DNA of 20,794 nucleotides from Clostridiaceae bacterium (GTDB taxonomy: Bacteria > Bacillota > Clostridia > Oscillospirales > Acutalibacteraceae), in the NCBI GenBank assembly GCA_904502215.1, contig CAJGDQ010000003.1, positions 1-20,794 on the forward strand, written 5' to 3'. Below are positions 14,373 through 20,794 of the stretch, piece after piece; within the stretch, counting starts at the first letter, position 1; each line of letters opens with the position of its first letter. The notes under the pieces were generated by a model. It ran no database searches and was not told the origin of the DNA. It saw only the letters and a program-made list of their open reading frames with translations. The position numbers and the translations under genes were made by a program.

Positions 14373-15071
14373 CTAGGACTTAGTGCCTAAAATAAGCTGA
14401 ACAAGCTGTCCAAGACCAAAATCAACAGCCCAAATCAAAAGACCGATAATTAAGCACATAATAAGAACTATAACGGTGTTCTTAATTACTTCCTTATATC
14501 CGGGCCAAACGATTTTCTTAACTTCGCTCTTATAATCTCTGAAGAAACGAACTATTCTCTTTGGAATAGTAAGCTTAGCACCCTTGGATTCTGCAACCTC
14601 AATGTAATCATCAATAAGCAAATAAGCGATTGCTAAAATGGTGAAAACAAGGATAGCGATTGCTGCGATGAGAACAAACGAAGTATAATCAACTCGTGTT
14701 ACATCGGGCAAGGGGCGAACATCAACAAAAGACCAAGCCTCTTTAGCAAGGGCAATAACCAACATATAAACAGAGGTTACAATGCCAATGCCTGAGATAG
14801 CATAACGAAGCTTCTTGGACTTATGAGCAAAAATGCTCATCAAGAATGCAACGGCAGTAAGTATGAAGCAAAGAAGGATATGGGCAGATTTTGCCATACC
14901 ATATTCATTACCCTCAAAGGTAATCTTGCTTCCGAAGGCTAACTGGGCACCTACTAAGGTAACCTCTTTTCCACCGGAAATAATGGTTGCAAAATCAGTA
15001 AAGAATAAAACGAGTGAAGCTAAACCGAAAACAGCTACCAATATGCGGCAAATCTTATTAACAGTTTTCAT
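14373..15071 (-). CDS. secE: SecE preprotein translocase subunit with an N-terminal four-helix membrane extension
   Basis: The C-terminal ~65 residues (168-232) are a complete SecE core: amphipathic helix IPKRIVRFFRDYKSEVKKI, the WP turn, and one membrane helix (about 196-216). SecE clamps the SecY channel of the Sec translocon. Most Firmicutes SecE proteins are only ~60-90 residues; this one is 232. Residues 1-167 add four predicted helices (about 7-24, 61-81, 90-109, 131-153), an extracytoplasmic loop with VTLVGAQLAFGSK (38-50), and a charged linker. I do not recognise a named family for the extension. The frame is open throughout, the only good ribosome site is GGAGG 7 bases before the ATG at 15071, and I find no internal start ahead of the SecE core. 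It sits between rpmG and nusG, the normal secE place. Confidence 0.9.
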   Translation of the reverse strand: MKTVNKICRILVAVFGLASLVLFFTDFATIISGGKEVTLVGAQLAFGSKITFEGNEYGMAKSAHILLCFILTAVAFLMSIFAHKSKKLRYAISGIGIVTSVYMLVIALAKEAWSFVDVRPLPDVTRVDYTSFVLIAAIAILVFTILAIAYLLIDDYIEVAESKGAKLTIPKRIVRFFRDYKSEVKKIVWPGYKEVIKNTVIVLIMCLIIGLLIWAVDFGLGQLVQLILGTKS

Positions 15072-15083
15072 CTCTCTGCCTCC

Positions 15084-15233
15084 TTACTTTGTTTCCTTAT
15101 GCACGGTGTGCTTTTTGCAGAAGCGGCAATACTTGTTCATTTCAAGCCTGTCCGGGTCATTCTTCTTGTTTTTCATTGTGTTGTAGTTGCGCTGTTTACA
15201 TTCAGTGCAAGCAAGTGTTATTTTTACTCTCAT
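15084..15233 (-). CDS. rpmG: 50S ribosomal protein L33 (zinc-ribbon form)
   Basis: A 49-residue protein MRVKITLACTECKQRNYNTM... with two Cys pairs (CTEC near the start and CRFC near the end), the C+ zinc-binding type of L33, a small large-subunit protein near the E site. The ATG (15231-15233) has GGGAGGTG 5 bases upstream. It stands first in the rpmG-secE-nusG-rplK-rplA order common in Firmicutes; the secE ATG is 12 bases after its stop. The four cysteines suggest the zinc-replete isoform; Zur-regulated C- isoforms would lack them. Confidence 0.96.
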   Translation of the reverse strand: MRVKITLACTECKQRNYNTMKNKKNDPDRLEMNKYCRFCKKHTVHKETK

Positions 15234-15266
15234 AACGGCACCTCCCGCTTTACGGAAATATTTTTT

Positions 15267-15357
15267 GCTTTTACTCTTTGTAAAAGTAAACGCCTCCCTC
15301 GGTTCAAACCACTATTTATGCCGTTTTGGAAACCAAAACGAAAAGCACCGCATAAAC
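15267..15357 (-). promoter_or_regulatory. Structured 5' leader of the rpmG operon
   Basis: The ~175-base untranslated leader contains a long stem: TTTATGC/GCATAAA (15315-15321 with 15350-15356) enclosing CGTTTTGG/CCAAAACG (15322-15329 with 15333-15340), with a 9-base one-sided bulge. A second hairpin, CTTTTAC/GTAAAAG (15268-15286), lies nearer the ribosome site. I match it to no named leader class. Confidence 0.45.
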
Positions 15358-15387
15358 ATAAAATTCGAACAAATCAGATTCTTTTGC

Positions 15388-15443
15388 AAAAAAAAAGAAC
15401 CTTTCAGAGGTGATAGCATTATATCACAAACCATCTGAAAGGT
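15388..15443 (-). terminator. Intrinsic terminator of uppP enclosing the rpmG promoter
   Basis: A perfect 10-bp inverted repeat ACCTTTCAGA/TCTGAAAGGT (15399-15408, 15434-15443) with a further 6-bp inner stem (15410-15415 with 15422-15427). On the minus strand it is followed by TC and nine T's (15388-15396). It begins 13 bases after the uppP stop. Confidence 0.8.
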
Positions 15444-15446
15444 CAA
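15418..15446 (-). promoter_or_regulatory. Strong promoter of rpmG-secE-nusG-rplK-rplA, nested in a terminator
   Basis: Minus strand: -35 TTGACC (15441-15446), 17-base spacer, consensus -10 TATAAT (15418-15423) with extended TGA. The -10 lies in the loop, and half of the -35 in the 5' arm, of the uppP terminator hairpin. Confidence 0.88.
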
Positions 15447-15456
15447 GAGTTTTTTA

Positions 15457-16341
15457 TTATTTTATTATAAAATAAGCAAGCACAACAATACCTAATATAA
15501 TTCTATAATATCCAAAGGCCTTAAAATCACGCTTTTTAATATATGAAAGCAGGAATTTTATAGCCAAAACCGATACTAAAAATGCAGTTAACATTCCTAT
15601 CAACAAGATTATGATTTGTTCGGTTGAAAAGGTGTTGCCATCGGCAAAATATTGAAGCACCTTAATGCCGCTTCCTCCAACCATAGCAGGAACCGAGAGG
15701 AAGAAAGAAAACTCTGCTGCCGCAGTGCGAGAGAGTCCCAAAAGAACAGCCCCTAAAATGGTTGAACCGCTGCGAGAGGTTCCGGGAACCAGTGCCAAGC
15801 ACTGTATAACACCAATTAAAAATGCATTCCTAAAAGATAAAAGCTCCAAGTCCTCGGTTTTAACCTTTTTATTCAAAGACTCTATAATTATAAAAAGAAT
15901 ACCATAAACAATAAGCGCAGTTGCAACAACATAAGCCCTGTAATCCCCTGTTAGCATTGCATCAATTTGGTCATCAAACATAAGACCCAATATTGCAGCC
16001 GGCACACTTGCAATTAATATCTTAAACCAAAGAATAAATCTATCAACATATATGTAATCATTACATAATCTTTTAAATCCCGAAAGCTTTTCGGACTTAA
16101 AGAAAGGTTTAACCTCGGTTTTCTTTAAATGAAAAGGCCAAAGCTTATTCCAAAAAAGAATAACAACCGCCAAAATAGCTCCTAACTGAATAACAACCAG
16201 AAACATATCCATAAAAGCCTTCGACTGATTAAGCTTTATCAACTCATCAACAAGTATCATATGCCCTGTGCTGCTAATAGGAAGCCATTCGGTTATACCC
16301 TCAATAATACCAAGGATAATTGACTTTAATATATCTAACAT
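15457..16341 (-). CDS. uppP: Undecaprenyl-diphosphatase UppP (BacA)
   Basis: An integral membrane phosphatase that converts undecaprenyl pyrophosphate to the monophosphate, recycling the lipid carrier for peptidoglycan; overproduction gives bacitracin resistance. The two BacA signatures are present: EGITEWLPISSTGH (14-27) and PGTSRSG (186-192). Around eight hydrophobic helices are visible. I place the start at ATG 16339-16341 (MLDILKS), which has GGGTGA 4 bases upstream and puts the first catalytic block at the usual distance, giving 294 residues. A 15-residue longer reading from 16386 would begin inside the promoter hairpin and has no ribosome site. Confidence 0.95.
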   Translation of the reverse strand: MLDILKSIILGIIEGITEWLPISSTGHMILVDELIKLNQSKAFMDMFLVVIQLGAILAVVILFWNKLWPFHLKKTEVKPFFKSEKLSGFKRLCNDYIYVDRFILWFKILIASVPAAILGLMFDDQIDAMLTGDYRAYVVATALIVYGILFIIIESLNKKVKTEDLELLSFRNAFLIGVIQCLALVPGTSRSGSTILGAVLLGLSRTAAAEFSFFLSVPAMVGGSGIKVLQYFADGNTFSTEQIIILLIGMLTAFLVSVLAIKFLLSYIKKRDFKAFGYYRIILGIVVLAYFIIK

Positions 16342-16357
16342 TATATCACCCAAACCC

Positions 16358-16386
16358 ATTATATAAGGGTTGCCAAAATAAAGCAA
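16358..16386 (-). promoter_or_regulatory. Promoter of uppP within an inverted repeat
   Basis: Minus strand: -35 TTGCTT (16381-16386), 17-base spacer, consensus -10 TATAAT (16358-16363). The predicted start leaves only about 10 leader bases before the uppP ATG, just room for GGGTGA. Confidence 0.65.
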
Positions 16387-16395
16387 CCCTTATAT
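16361..16395. repeat. 13-bp perfect inverted repeat between glgA and uppP
   Basis: ATATAAGGGTTGC (16361-16373) and GCAACCCTTATAT (16383-16395), loop CAAAATAAA. It starts 2 bases after the glgA stop. On the plus strand it runs into TTTTT; on the minus strand, the direction of glgA, no T-run follows, so as a glgA terminator it would be non-canonical. It may instead protect the glg mRNA 3' end or act on the uppP promoter. Confidence 0.75.
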
Positions 16396-16397
16396 TT

Positions 16398-17819
16398 TTA
16401 ACTATTTAAAATTTCCTTATATAGCTTTATATATGCGTTAGCTGAGGTGCCCCAACTGTTATCGCATCTCATCGCACGCTCTTTGAGTGTTTGCCAGCCC
16501 TGTTTATCCGAATAGCCCTCAAGAGCACGCCAAACAGTATTCAGCATATCGTGGGCATTATAGGATTTAAAGGTAAAGCCGTTGCCGATACCATCTCCGC
16601 TATCCGAAATGGTATCATTAAGACCGCCGGTTTCACGAACAATCGGAATGGTTCCATATCTTAAAGCCACCATTTGAGCTAAGCCGCAAGGCTCGCTTTG
16701 GCTTGGCATAAGGAATATATCAGCACCCGCATAAATTCTATGAGCAAGCTGAGGATTAAATCCAATCTTAAGCCCAACCTTATCGGGATACTTCTGAGCC
16801 ATTTCATTAAAGAAGCTTTCAAACTCCCATTCGCCCGAGCCTAAAATAGCAAACTGAACATCGGCCTTTAAAATCTCCTCAAAAACACATTTAACAAGGT
16901 CTAAGCCTTTGTGCTTAACAAGTCTTGTAACAATTCCGATAACGGGAGCATTATCCCTAACAGGAAGTCCCAACTCCTCTTGAAGCTTTTGCTTATTATA
17001 AGCCTTTCCGCTCATATCATCGGCATTGAAGTTCTTATAAATAAGTTTATCGGTTTCGGGATTATAAACATCAACATCAATTCCGTTAACAATACCTGTT
17101 AATTTATAGGTAAACTCCTTTAAAATAGAGTCAAGCCCGTGGGAATAATAGGGGTCTAGGATTTCCTTTGAATAGGTTGGAGATACTGTTGTTATCTTAT
17201 TTGAGCACTGAATTGCACCCTTCATAAAGTTAACGCAGTCATCATATTCTATAATGCTTTCGCGCTCATAAGGAATACCCAAAACATCCCCGATAAGCTC
17301 TTTGCCGTATTTACCCTGATACTGAATATTATGAATGGTAAATACCGTTTTCATATTCTTATAAAGGTCATCATACTTGTAAAAAGCATCGAGATAAACA
17401 GGAATTAATGCCGTTTGCCAATCGTTGCAATGAATTATATCGGGAGTGAAGCCAATATGCGGAATTATCTCTAAAACCGCACGAGAGAAAAACGCAAAGC
17501 GCTCGGCATCATCATAATGGCCATACATTCCCTCTCTATTGAAATAGTATTGGTTATCAATAAGATAATAGATTACTCCATCCATATGGGCTTCGAAAAC
17601 ACCACAATACTGTCTTCTCCAAGCAACCGGAACGGTTATACTGCAAACAAAGGTCATTTTACTTCTCAGTTCTTCAGAAATACTGCTATAAAGCGGCATA
17701 ACAACCCTGCAGCCTATAAATCTTTTTCTAAGTGCTTTTGGAAGTGCGCCCGCAACATCAGCAAGTCCACCCGACATAGCAAAAGGCAACGCTTCACTTG
17801 AAGCATATAAAACTTTCAT
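16398..17819 (-). CDS. glgA: Glycogen synthase (ADP-glucose, GT5)
   Basis: Adds glucose from ADP-glucose to the growing alpha-1,4 glucan. The 473 residues fit the bacterial GlgA length. The N-terminal lobe shows YASSEALPFAMSGGLADVAG and FTIHNIQYQG with H163. The C-terminal lobe shows TRLVKHKG with R299 and K304, and SQSEPCGLAQMVALRYGT with the catalytic E376. The first nucleotide-binding motif, usually KxGGL, here reads M15-S-G-G-L, so the Lys equivalent to E. coli K15 is replaced. The ATG (17817-17819) has AAGGAG 6 bases upstream. It is the last gene of glgB-glgC-glgD-glgA, 14 bases after glgD. Confidence 0.96.
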   Translation of the reverse strand: MKVLYASSEALPFAMSGGLADVAGALPKALRKRFIGCRVVMPLYSSISEELRSKMTFVCSITVPVAWRRQYCGVFEAHMDGVIYYLIDNQYYFNREGMYGHYDDAERFAFFSRAVLEIIPHIGFTPDIIHCNDWQTALIPVYLDAFYKYDDLYKNMKTVFTIHNIQYQGKYGKELIGDVLGIPYERESIIEYDDCVNFMKGAIQCSNKITTVSPTYSKEILDPYYSHGLDSILKEFTYKLTGIVNGIDVDVYNPETDKLIYKNFNADDMSGKAYNKQKLQEELGLPVRDNAPVIGIVTRLVKHKGLDLVKCVFEEILKADVQFAILGSGEWEFESFFNEMAQKYPDKVGLKIGFNPQLAHRIYAGADIFLMPSQSEPCGLAQMVALRYGTIPIVRETGGLNDTISDSGDGIGNGFTFKSYNAHDMLNTVWRALEGYSDKQGWQTLKERAMRCDNSWGTSANAYIKLYKEILNS

Positions 17820-17833
17820 ATAAATCTCCTTAT

Positions 17834-18952
17834 TTAAAGTGACTGATTTTTCTTTAATACTATCTTTTTATCTTCGGTTCCTTTAAGAACAACGTCTGAA
17901 CTGATAGTAACATTCTTATCGGCGATAACATTAACAAGGTTTGCATTCTCTAAAACATTTGCTTCCTGCATTAAAATGCAGTTTTCAACAACTGCTCCCT
18001 TTGCCACCTTAACGCCTCTGAATAAGATACTGTTCTTAACAATTCCATCGATAACGCAACCATCAGCAATAAGACTGTTCTTAACCTGCGATTTTGTGCC
18101 ATAACGGGTTGGCATATCATCACGGGTTTTGGTGAAGATAGGTCTTTTCTTGTTTAATAGCTGATGTCTAACCTCGCCGTTTAGCAAATCCATATTTGCA
18201 TCATAATAGCTTTCCATACCGTTCATAAACTTAACATATTCCTTATGCTCGAAGCCGAAAATATTAAGTTTTGAAAGGTTGCCTGTTACAACATCTCTAT
18301 TTATGCTCTCAAGGTTTTCATCATAAGCTTCATTTGCGAGCTTTAAAAGAAGCTCTCTTCCTATAATTGTTATGCCTATACTGAAATTAGCTTCAACATT
18401 TCCCTCTATACTAAAATCAACAGCCGAAATTTTGCTGTTTTCGTCAAGGGTTAAAAGCATTGTTTCGCCATCATTCTTAGGAACGATTCCATTATGATAA
18501 ACAAAGGTTATATCGGCATTTTTCTTTATATGAGCCTTAACCGCCTCGGAAATATCAACATTTGCAACAACATCCGAATTATAAAGCACGATATAATCAC
18601 TCTTGCAATGAAGAATATAATCCTCGGCGCCGTAAACAGCATCAACCGAGCCGTTATAACGCTTAGCGCCCTTAGTTATATAAGGCGGAAGAATATAAAG
18701 TCCGCCATTTCTACGGTCCAAATCCCAATAAATACCATTGCTCATATGGTCCATAAGTGAGCGGTAATTACCCCTTGTAACTACTCCTACTTTAGTAATA
18801 CCCGCATTAACAAGATTTGAAAGAGAAAAATCTATAAGGCGGTATCTGGCACCAAAAGGCACCGATGCCATAGAACGATTTGTTGTTAGTTCCTTTAGTA
18901 AACCATCGTTTGCATTTGCATAGATAATTCCTGCTACTGCTGATGCTCTCAT
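17834..18952 (-). CDS. glgD: Glucose-1-phosphate adenylyltransferase, GlgD subunit
   Basis: A GlgC paralogue found in Firmicutes that pairs with GlgC in a hetero-oligomer and boosts or tunes ADP-glucose synthesis; alone it is weak or inactive. The nucleotidyltransferase fold is recognisable in SVPFGARYRLIDFSLSNLVNAG (30-51) and YWDLDRRNGGLYILPP (75-90). The catalytic features have decayed: GGQGSRL is replaced by IIYANANDG, SGDHIYKMD by NSDVVANVD, and FEEKP is absent. The C-terminal beta-helix repeats follow (about 280-360). The 372 residues are typical. Its ATG overlaps the glgC stop in ATGA, so the two subunits are coupled, and glgA follows after 14 bases. Confidence 0.95.
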   Translation of the reverse strand: MRASAVAGIIYANANDGLLKELTTNRSMASVPFGARYRLIDFSLSNLVNAGITKVGVVTRGNYRSLMDHMSNGIYWDLDRRNGGLYILPPYITKGAKRYNGSVDAVYGAEDYILHCKSDYIVLYNSDVVANVDISEAVKAHIKKNADITFVYHNGIVPKNDGETMLLTLDENSKISAVDFSIEGNVEANFSIGITIIGRELLLKLANEAYDENLESINRDVVTGNLSKLNIFGFEHKEYVKFMNGMESYYDANMDLLNGEVRHQLLNKKRPIFTKTRDDMPTRYGTKSQVKNSLIADGCVIDGIVKNSILFRGVKVAKGAVVENCILMQEANVLENANLVNVIADKNVTISSDVVLKGTEDKKIVLKKNQSL

Positions 18953-20163
18953 ATTTCTTCTCCCTCCTTAACATCTTCGGTTATCATTTTATTGGCTGAA
19001 ATTCGAGCGTTTTTGCCAACCCTAAGGTTAGCTCCTACAACGGTTATCCCCCAGCCTGAAGTTCCAACAACGGCAGGGTCGCCTCCGATATCAGCATTCT
19101 CCTCAACCACAACATTTTCAGCGATAATTGAATATCTAACACTTGCGCCCTTTTTGATAACAGCGCCGGGCATAACGAGTGAATATTCAACCGTGGCCCC
19201 CGGTTCAACCGTTACATTTTCAAAAAGTATTGAATAATCAAGATTTCCGTAAATCTCGCAACCATCGGTAACAAGCGAGTTTTCAACAACCGCCTCATTA
19301 GATATAAACTGAGGAGGCATAGCATTTGTTCTTGAATAAACACGCCAATTTTTATCCGATAGATTAAGGTCTATCTTGGGATTTAAAAGGTCAAGGTTGG
19401 CATCCCATAAAGAATCAACCGTTCCAACATCCTTCCAATAATCATTAAAGCGATAAACCTTTAACTTTTCGCCCGCATCCAACATCATAGGAATTATATT
19501 TTTACCAAAATCGTTTGAGGATTCAGGATTCTTCTCATCCTCGGTTAAATATTTGCGAAGTGCCTCCCAATTGAAAATATAAATACCCATAGAAGCCAAA
19601 TTACTCTTAGGAACAGGTGGCTTCTCCTCAAACTCATAAATAGTATCGTTTTCATCGGTATTAAGTATTCCAAAACGGGTTGCCTCTTCCATTGAAACCT
19701 CTAAAACGGCAATGGTGCAGGCGGCCTCACTCTCAATATGGGTATTAAGCATTTTAGAATAATCCATTTTATAAATATGGTCGCCCGATAAAATCAAAAC
19801 ATATTCGGGATTATAACGCTCGATAAACTCAAGGTTTTGATATATTGCATTGGCAGTTCCCTTATACCAATCTCCACCCTGTTGACCTTGATAAGGAGGC
19901 AAAATATGAACGCCCCCGTTAGTTCTATCCAAATCCCAAGGCTTGCCTGAGCCAACATAATCATTAAGCTCAAGCGGCTTATACTGGGTTAAAATACCAA
20001 CAGTATCAATTCCTGAGTTAACGCAATTCGACAAAGGAAAATCAATAATGCGATACTTGCCGCCATAGGGAACGGCGGGTTTAGCAATTTTACTTGTTAA
20101 AACACCAAGCCTACTTCCCTGTCCTCCGGCGAGTAACATAGCAACACATTTTTTATTTTTCAA
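18949..20163 (-). CDS. glgC: Glucose-1-phosphate adenylyltransferase, catalytic GlgC subunit
   Basis: Makes ADP-glucose from glucose 1-phosphate and ATP, the committed and usually allosteric step of glycogen synthesis. Catalytic parts are intact: GGQGSRLG (13-20), RIIDFPLSNCVNSG (38-51), YKGTANAIYQN (100-110), SGDHIYKMDY (126-135) with D128, and FEEKP (178-182) with the glucose-1-phosphate lysine. The C-terminal half is a left-handed beta helix. The start is TTG (20161-20163), with GGGAG 8 bases upstream; the first nearby ATG is out of frame. The 404 residues are standard. It overlaps the end of glgB by 11 bases and glgD by 4. Confidence 0.96.
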   Translation of the reverse strand: MKNKKCVAMLLAGGQGSRLGVLTSKIAKPAVPYGGKYRIIDFPLSNCVNSGIDTVGILTQYKPLELNDYVGSGKPWDLDRTNGGVHILPPYQGQQGGDWYKGTANAIYQNLEFIERYNPEYVLILSGDHIYKMDYSKMLNTHIESEAACTIAVLEVSMEEATRFGILNTDENDTIYEFEEKPPVPKSNLASMGIYIFNWEALRKYLTEDEKNPESSNDFGKNIIPMMLDAGEKLKVYRFNDYWKDVGTVDSLWDANLDLLNPKIDLNLSDKNWRVYSRTNAMPPQFISNEAVVENSLVTDGCEIYGNLDYSILFENVTVEPGATVEYSLVMPGAVIKKGASVRYSIIAENVVVEENADIGGDPAVVGTSGWGITVVGANLRVGKNARISANKMITEDVKEGEEI

Positions 20164-20794
20164 TTATAACACTCCCATTAAGTTTTTTCTTAGGTGGTTT
20201 AAAGAAACTTACCGACATTGGCGGTATATCAATAGCAATAGAATAATCTTTTCCGTGCATAGGCATTTTTTCGGCCTTATACCCAGCCCTGCGAGGAGGG
20301 GTATTGCCGCCGAATTTAATATCATCGGTGGTGAAAATTCTTCGGTAAGACCCGGGGCTCTCAACGCCTATTCTATATTCCGTTCTTCCAACAGGAACGA
20401 AATTGCAAACAGCAATTATTTCTTCCCCTACCTTATTTATTCGGCGGAAGGCTATGATACTTTGAGAGTTATCATCATTGGAAATCCAATCAAAGCCCTC
20501 CCAAGAATAATCTATTTCCCAAAACGGAGAGGTATCAAGATAGAACTTATTGAGCTGTTTGGTAAATTCCTTCATCTTGCGGTGTTGCTCGTAATCTAAA
20601 AGCAACCAGTCAAGCTGTTTTTTATAATCCCATTCGATAAACTGAGCAAATTCCTGACCCATAAACAAAAGCTTCTTTCCGGGATGGGCCATCATGTATG
20701 CAAAGAAGGCTCTAAGCCCCGCAAACTTAAGGTCATAATCCCCCGGCATCTTGTTTATCATTGAGCATTTGCCGTGAACAACCTCATCGTGCGA
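20153..20794 (-). CDS. glgB: 1,4-alpha-glucan branching enzyme GlgB, C-terminal part (5' end beyond window)
   Basis: Branching enzyme moves alpha-1,4 chains to alpha-1,6 positions on glycogen. The window holds the last 213 residues. They begin in the GH13 motif SHDEVVHGK, whose Asp is the transition-state-stabilising residue, and continue through LLFMGQEFAQFIEWDY and LDWLLLDYEQHRKM, both typical of GlgB. The C-terminal beta-sandwich, with YRIGVESPGSYRRIFTTDD, completes it. The family motif usually reads HGKGS; here it is HGKCS. The catalytic nucleophile and acid/base lie upstream of the window. It is the first visible gene of the glg operon and overlaps glgC by 11 bases. Confidence 0.95.
   Translation of the reverse strand, partial: SHDEVVHGKCSMINKMPGDYDLKFAGLRAFFAYMMAHPGKKLLFMGQEFAQFIEWDYKKQLDWLLLDYEQHRKMKEFTKQLNKFYLDTSPFWEIDYSWEGFDWISNDDNSQSIIAFRRINKVGEEIIAVCNFVPVGRTEYRIGVESPGSYRRIFTTDDIKFGGNTPPRRAGYKAEKMPMHGKDYSIAIDIPPMSVSFFKPPKKKLNGSVIIEK

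Noticed and set aside
16342..16386. A 15-residue N-terminal extension of UppP
   Set aside because: It would start within the promoter and inverted repeat; the ATG at 16341 has a ribosome site and fits the family start.
17834..18952. GlgD as a degraded pseudogene of glgC
   Set aside because: Loss of catalytic residues is the normal state of GlgD subunits; the frame is intact and coupled to glgC by an ATGA overlap.

Overview
The window looks like chromosomal core DNA from a low-to-mid GC Gram-positive anaerobe of the class Clostridia, probably an Oscillospiraceae/Ruminococcaceae-type gut bacterium. The basis is the paired glgC/glgD subunits of ADP-glucose pyrophosphorylase, ThyX with a clostridial Cys-rich tail, a long divergent PRPP synthetase, a DUF6512-type membrane protein, strong AGGAGG-type ribosome sites and frequent TTG starts. 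The placement is inferred from protein character only. I see no rRNA, transposase, phage gene, integrase or CRISPR array, and no broken gene.

Layout. (1) Positions 1-1919, minus: phoH-ybeY-era (era cut by the window edge), an RNA-processing/ribosome-maturation operon with its own promoter. (2) 1930-2340, plus: a small lipoprotein with an Ada-type Cys/His motif, fired divergently from phoH. (3) 2374-3939, minus: a PutP-type Na+/proline symporter; 4066-4575, plus: a five-helix membrane protein. Bidirectional terminators separate the convergent genes. (4) 4607-5764, minus: atypical ribose-phosphate pyrophosphokinase. (5) 5884-10414, plus: a tightly packed operon thyX-tmk-DJ-1 family-mltG-U32 (trhP-like), followed after a terminator-like hairpin by a class B penicillin-binding protein (10467-12071). 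(6) 12156-12377, minus: tandem tRNA-Ser(UGA) and tRNA-Ser(GCU). (7) 12506-15446, minus: rpmG-secE-nusG-rplK-rplA, with structured leaders before rpmG and rplK; the SecE is an unusual fusion to four extra membrane helices. (8) 15457-16341, minus: uppP. (9) 16398-20794, minus: glgB(partial)-glgC-glgD-glgA, a complete bacterial glycogen synthesis operon.

How the genes work together. thyX and tmk make dTMP and then dTDP. MltG, the PBP and UppP all serve peptidoglycan synthesis and lipid-carrier recycling. RpmG, L11 and L1 are ribosomal proteins, NusG is a transcription factor and SecE is a translocon subunit. GlgC/GlgD supply ADP-glucose for GlgA, and GlgB branches the glucan.

Most of the window is ordinary housekeeping. 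The items most worth a second look are the SecE fusion, a promoter nested inside the loop of an intrinsic terminator (15388-15446) with a second promoter-in-palindrome upstream of uppP, and the Shine-Dalgarno of the PBP gene buried in a terminator-like stem.
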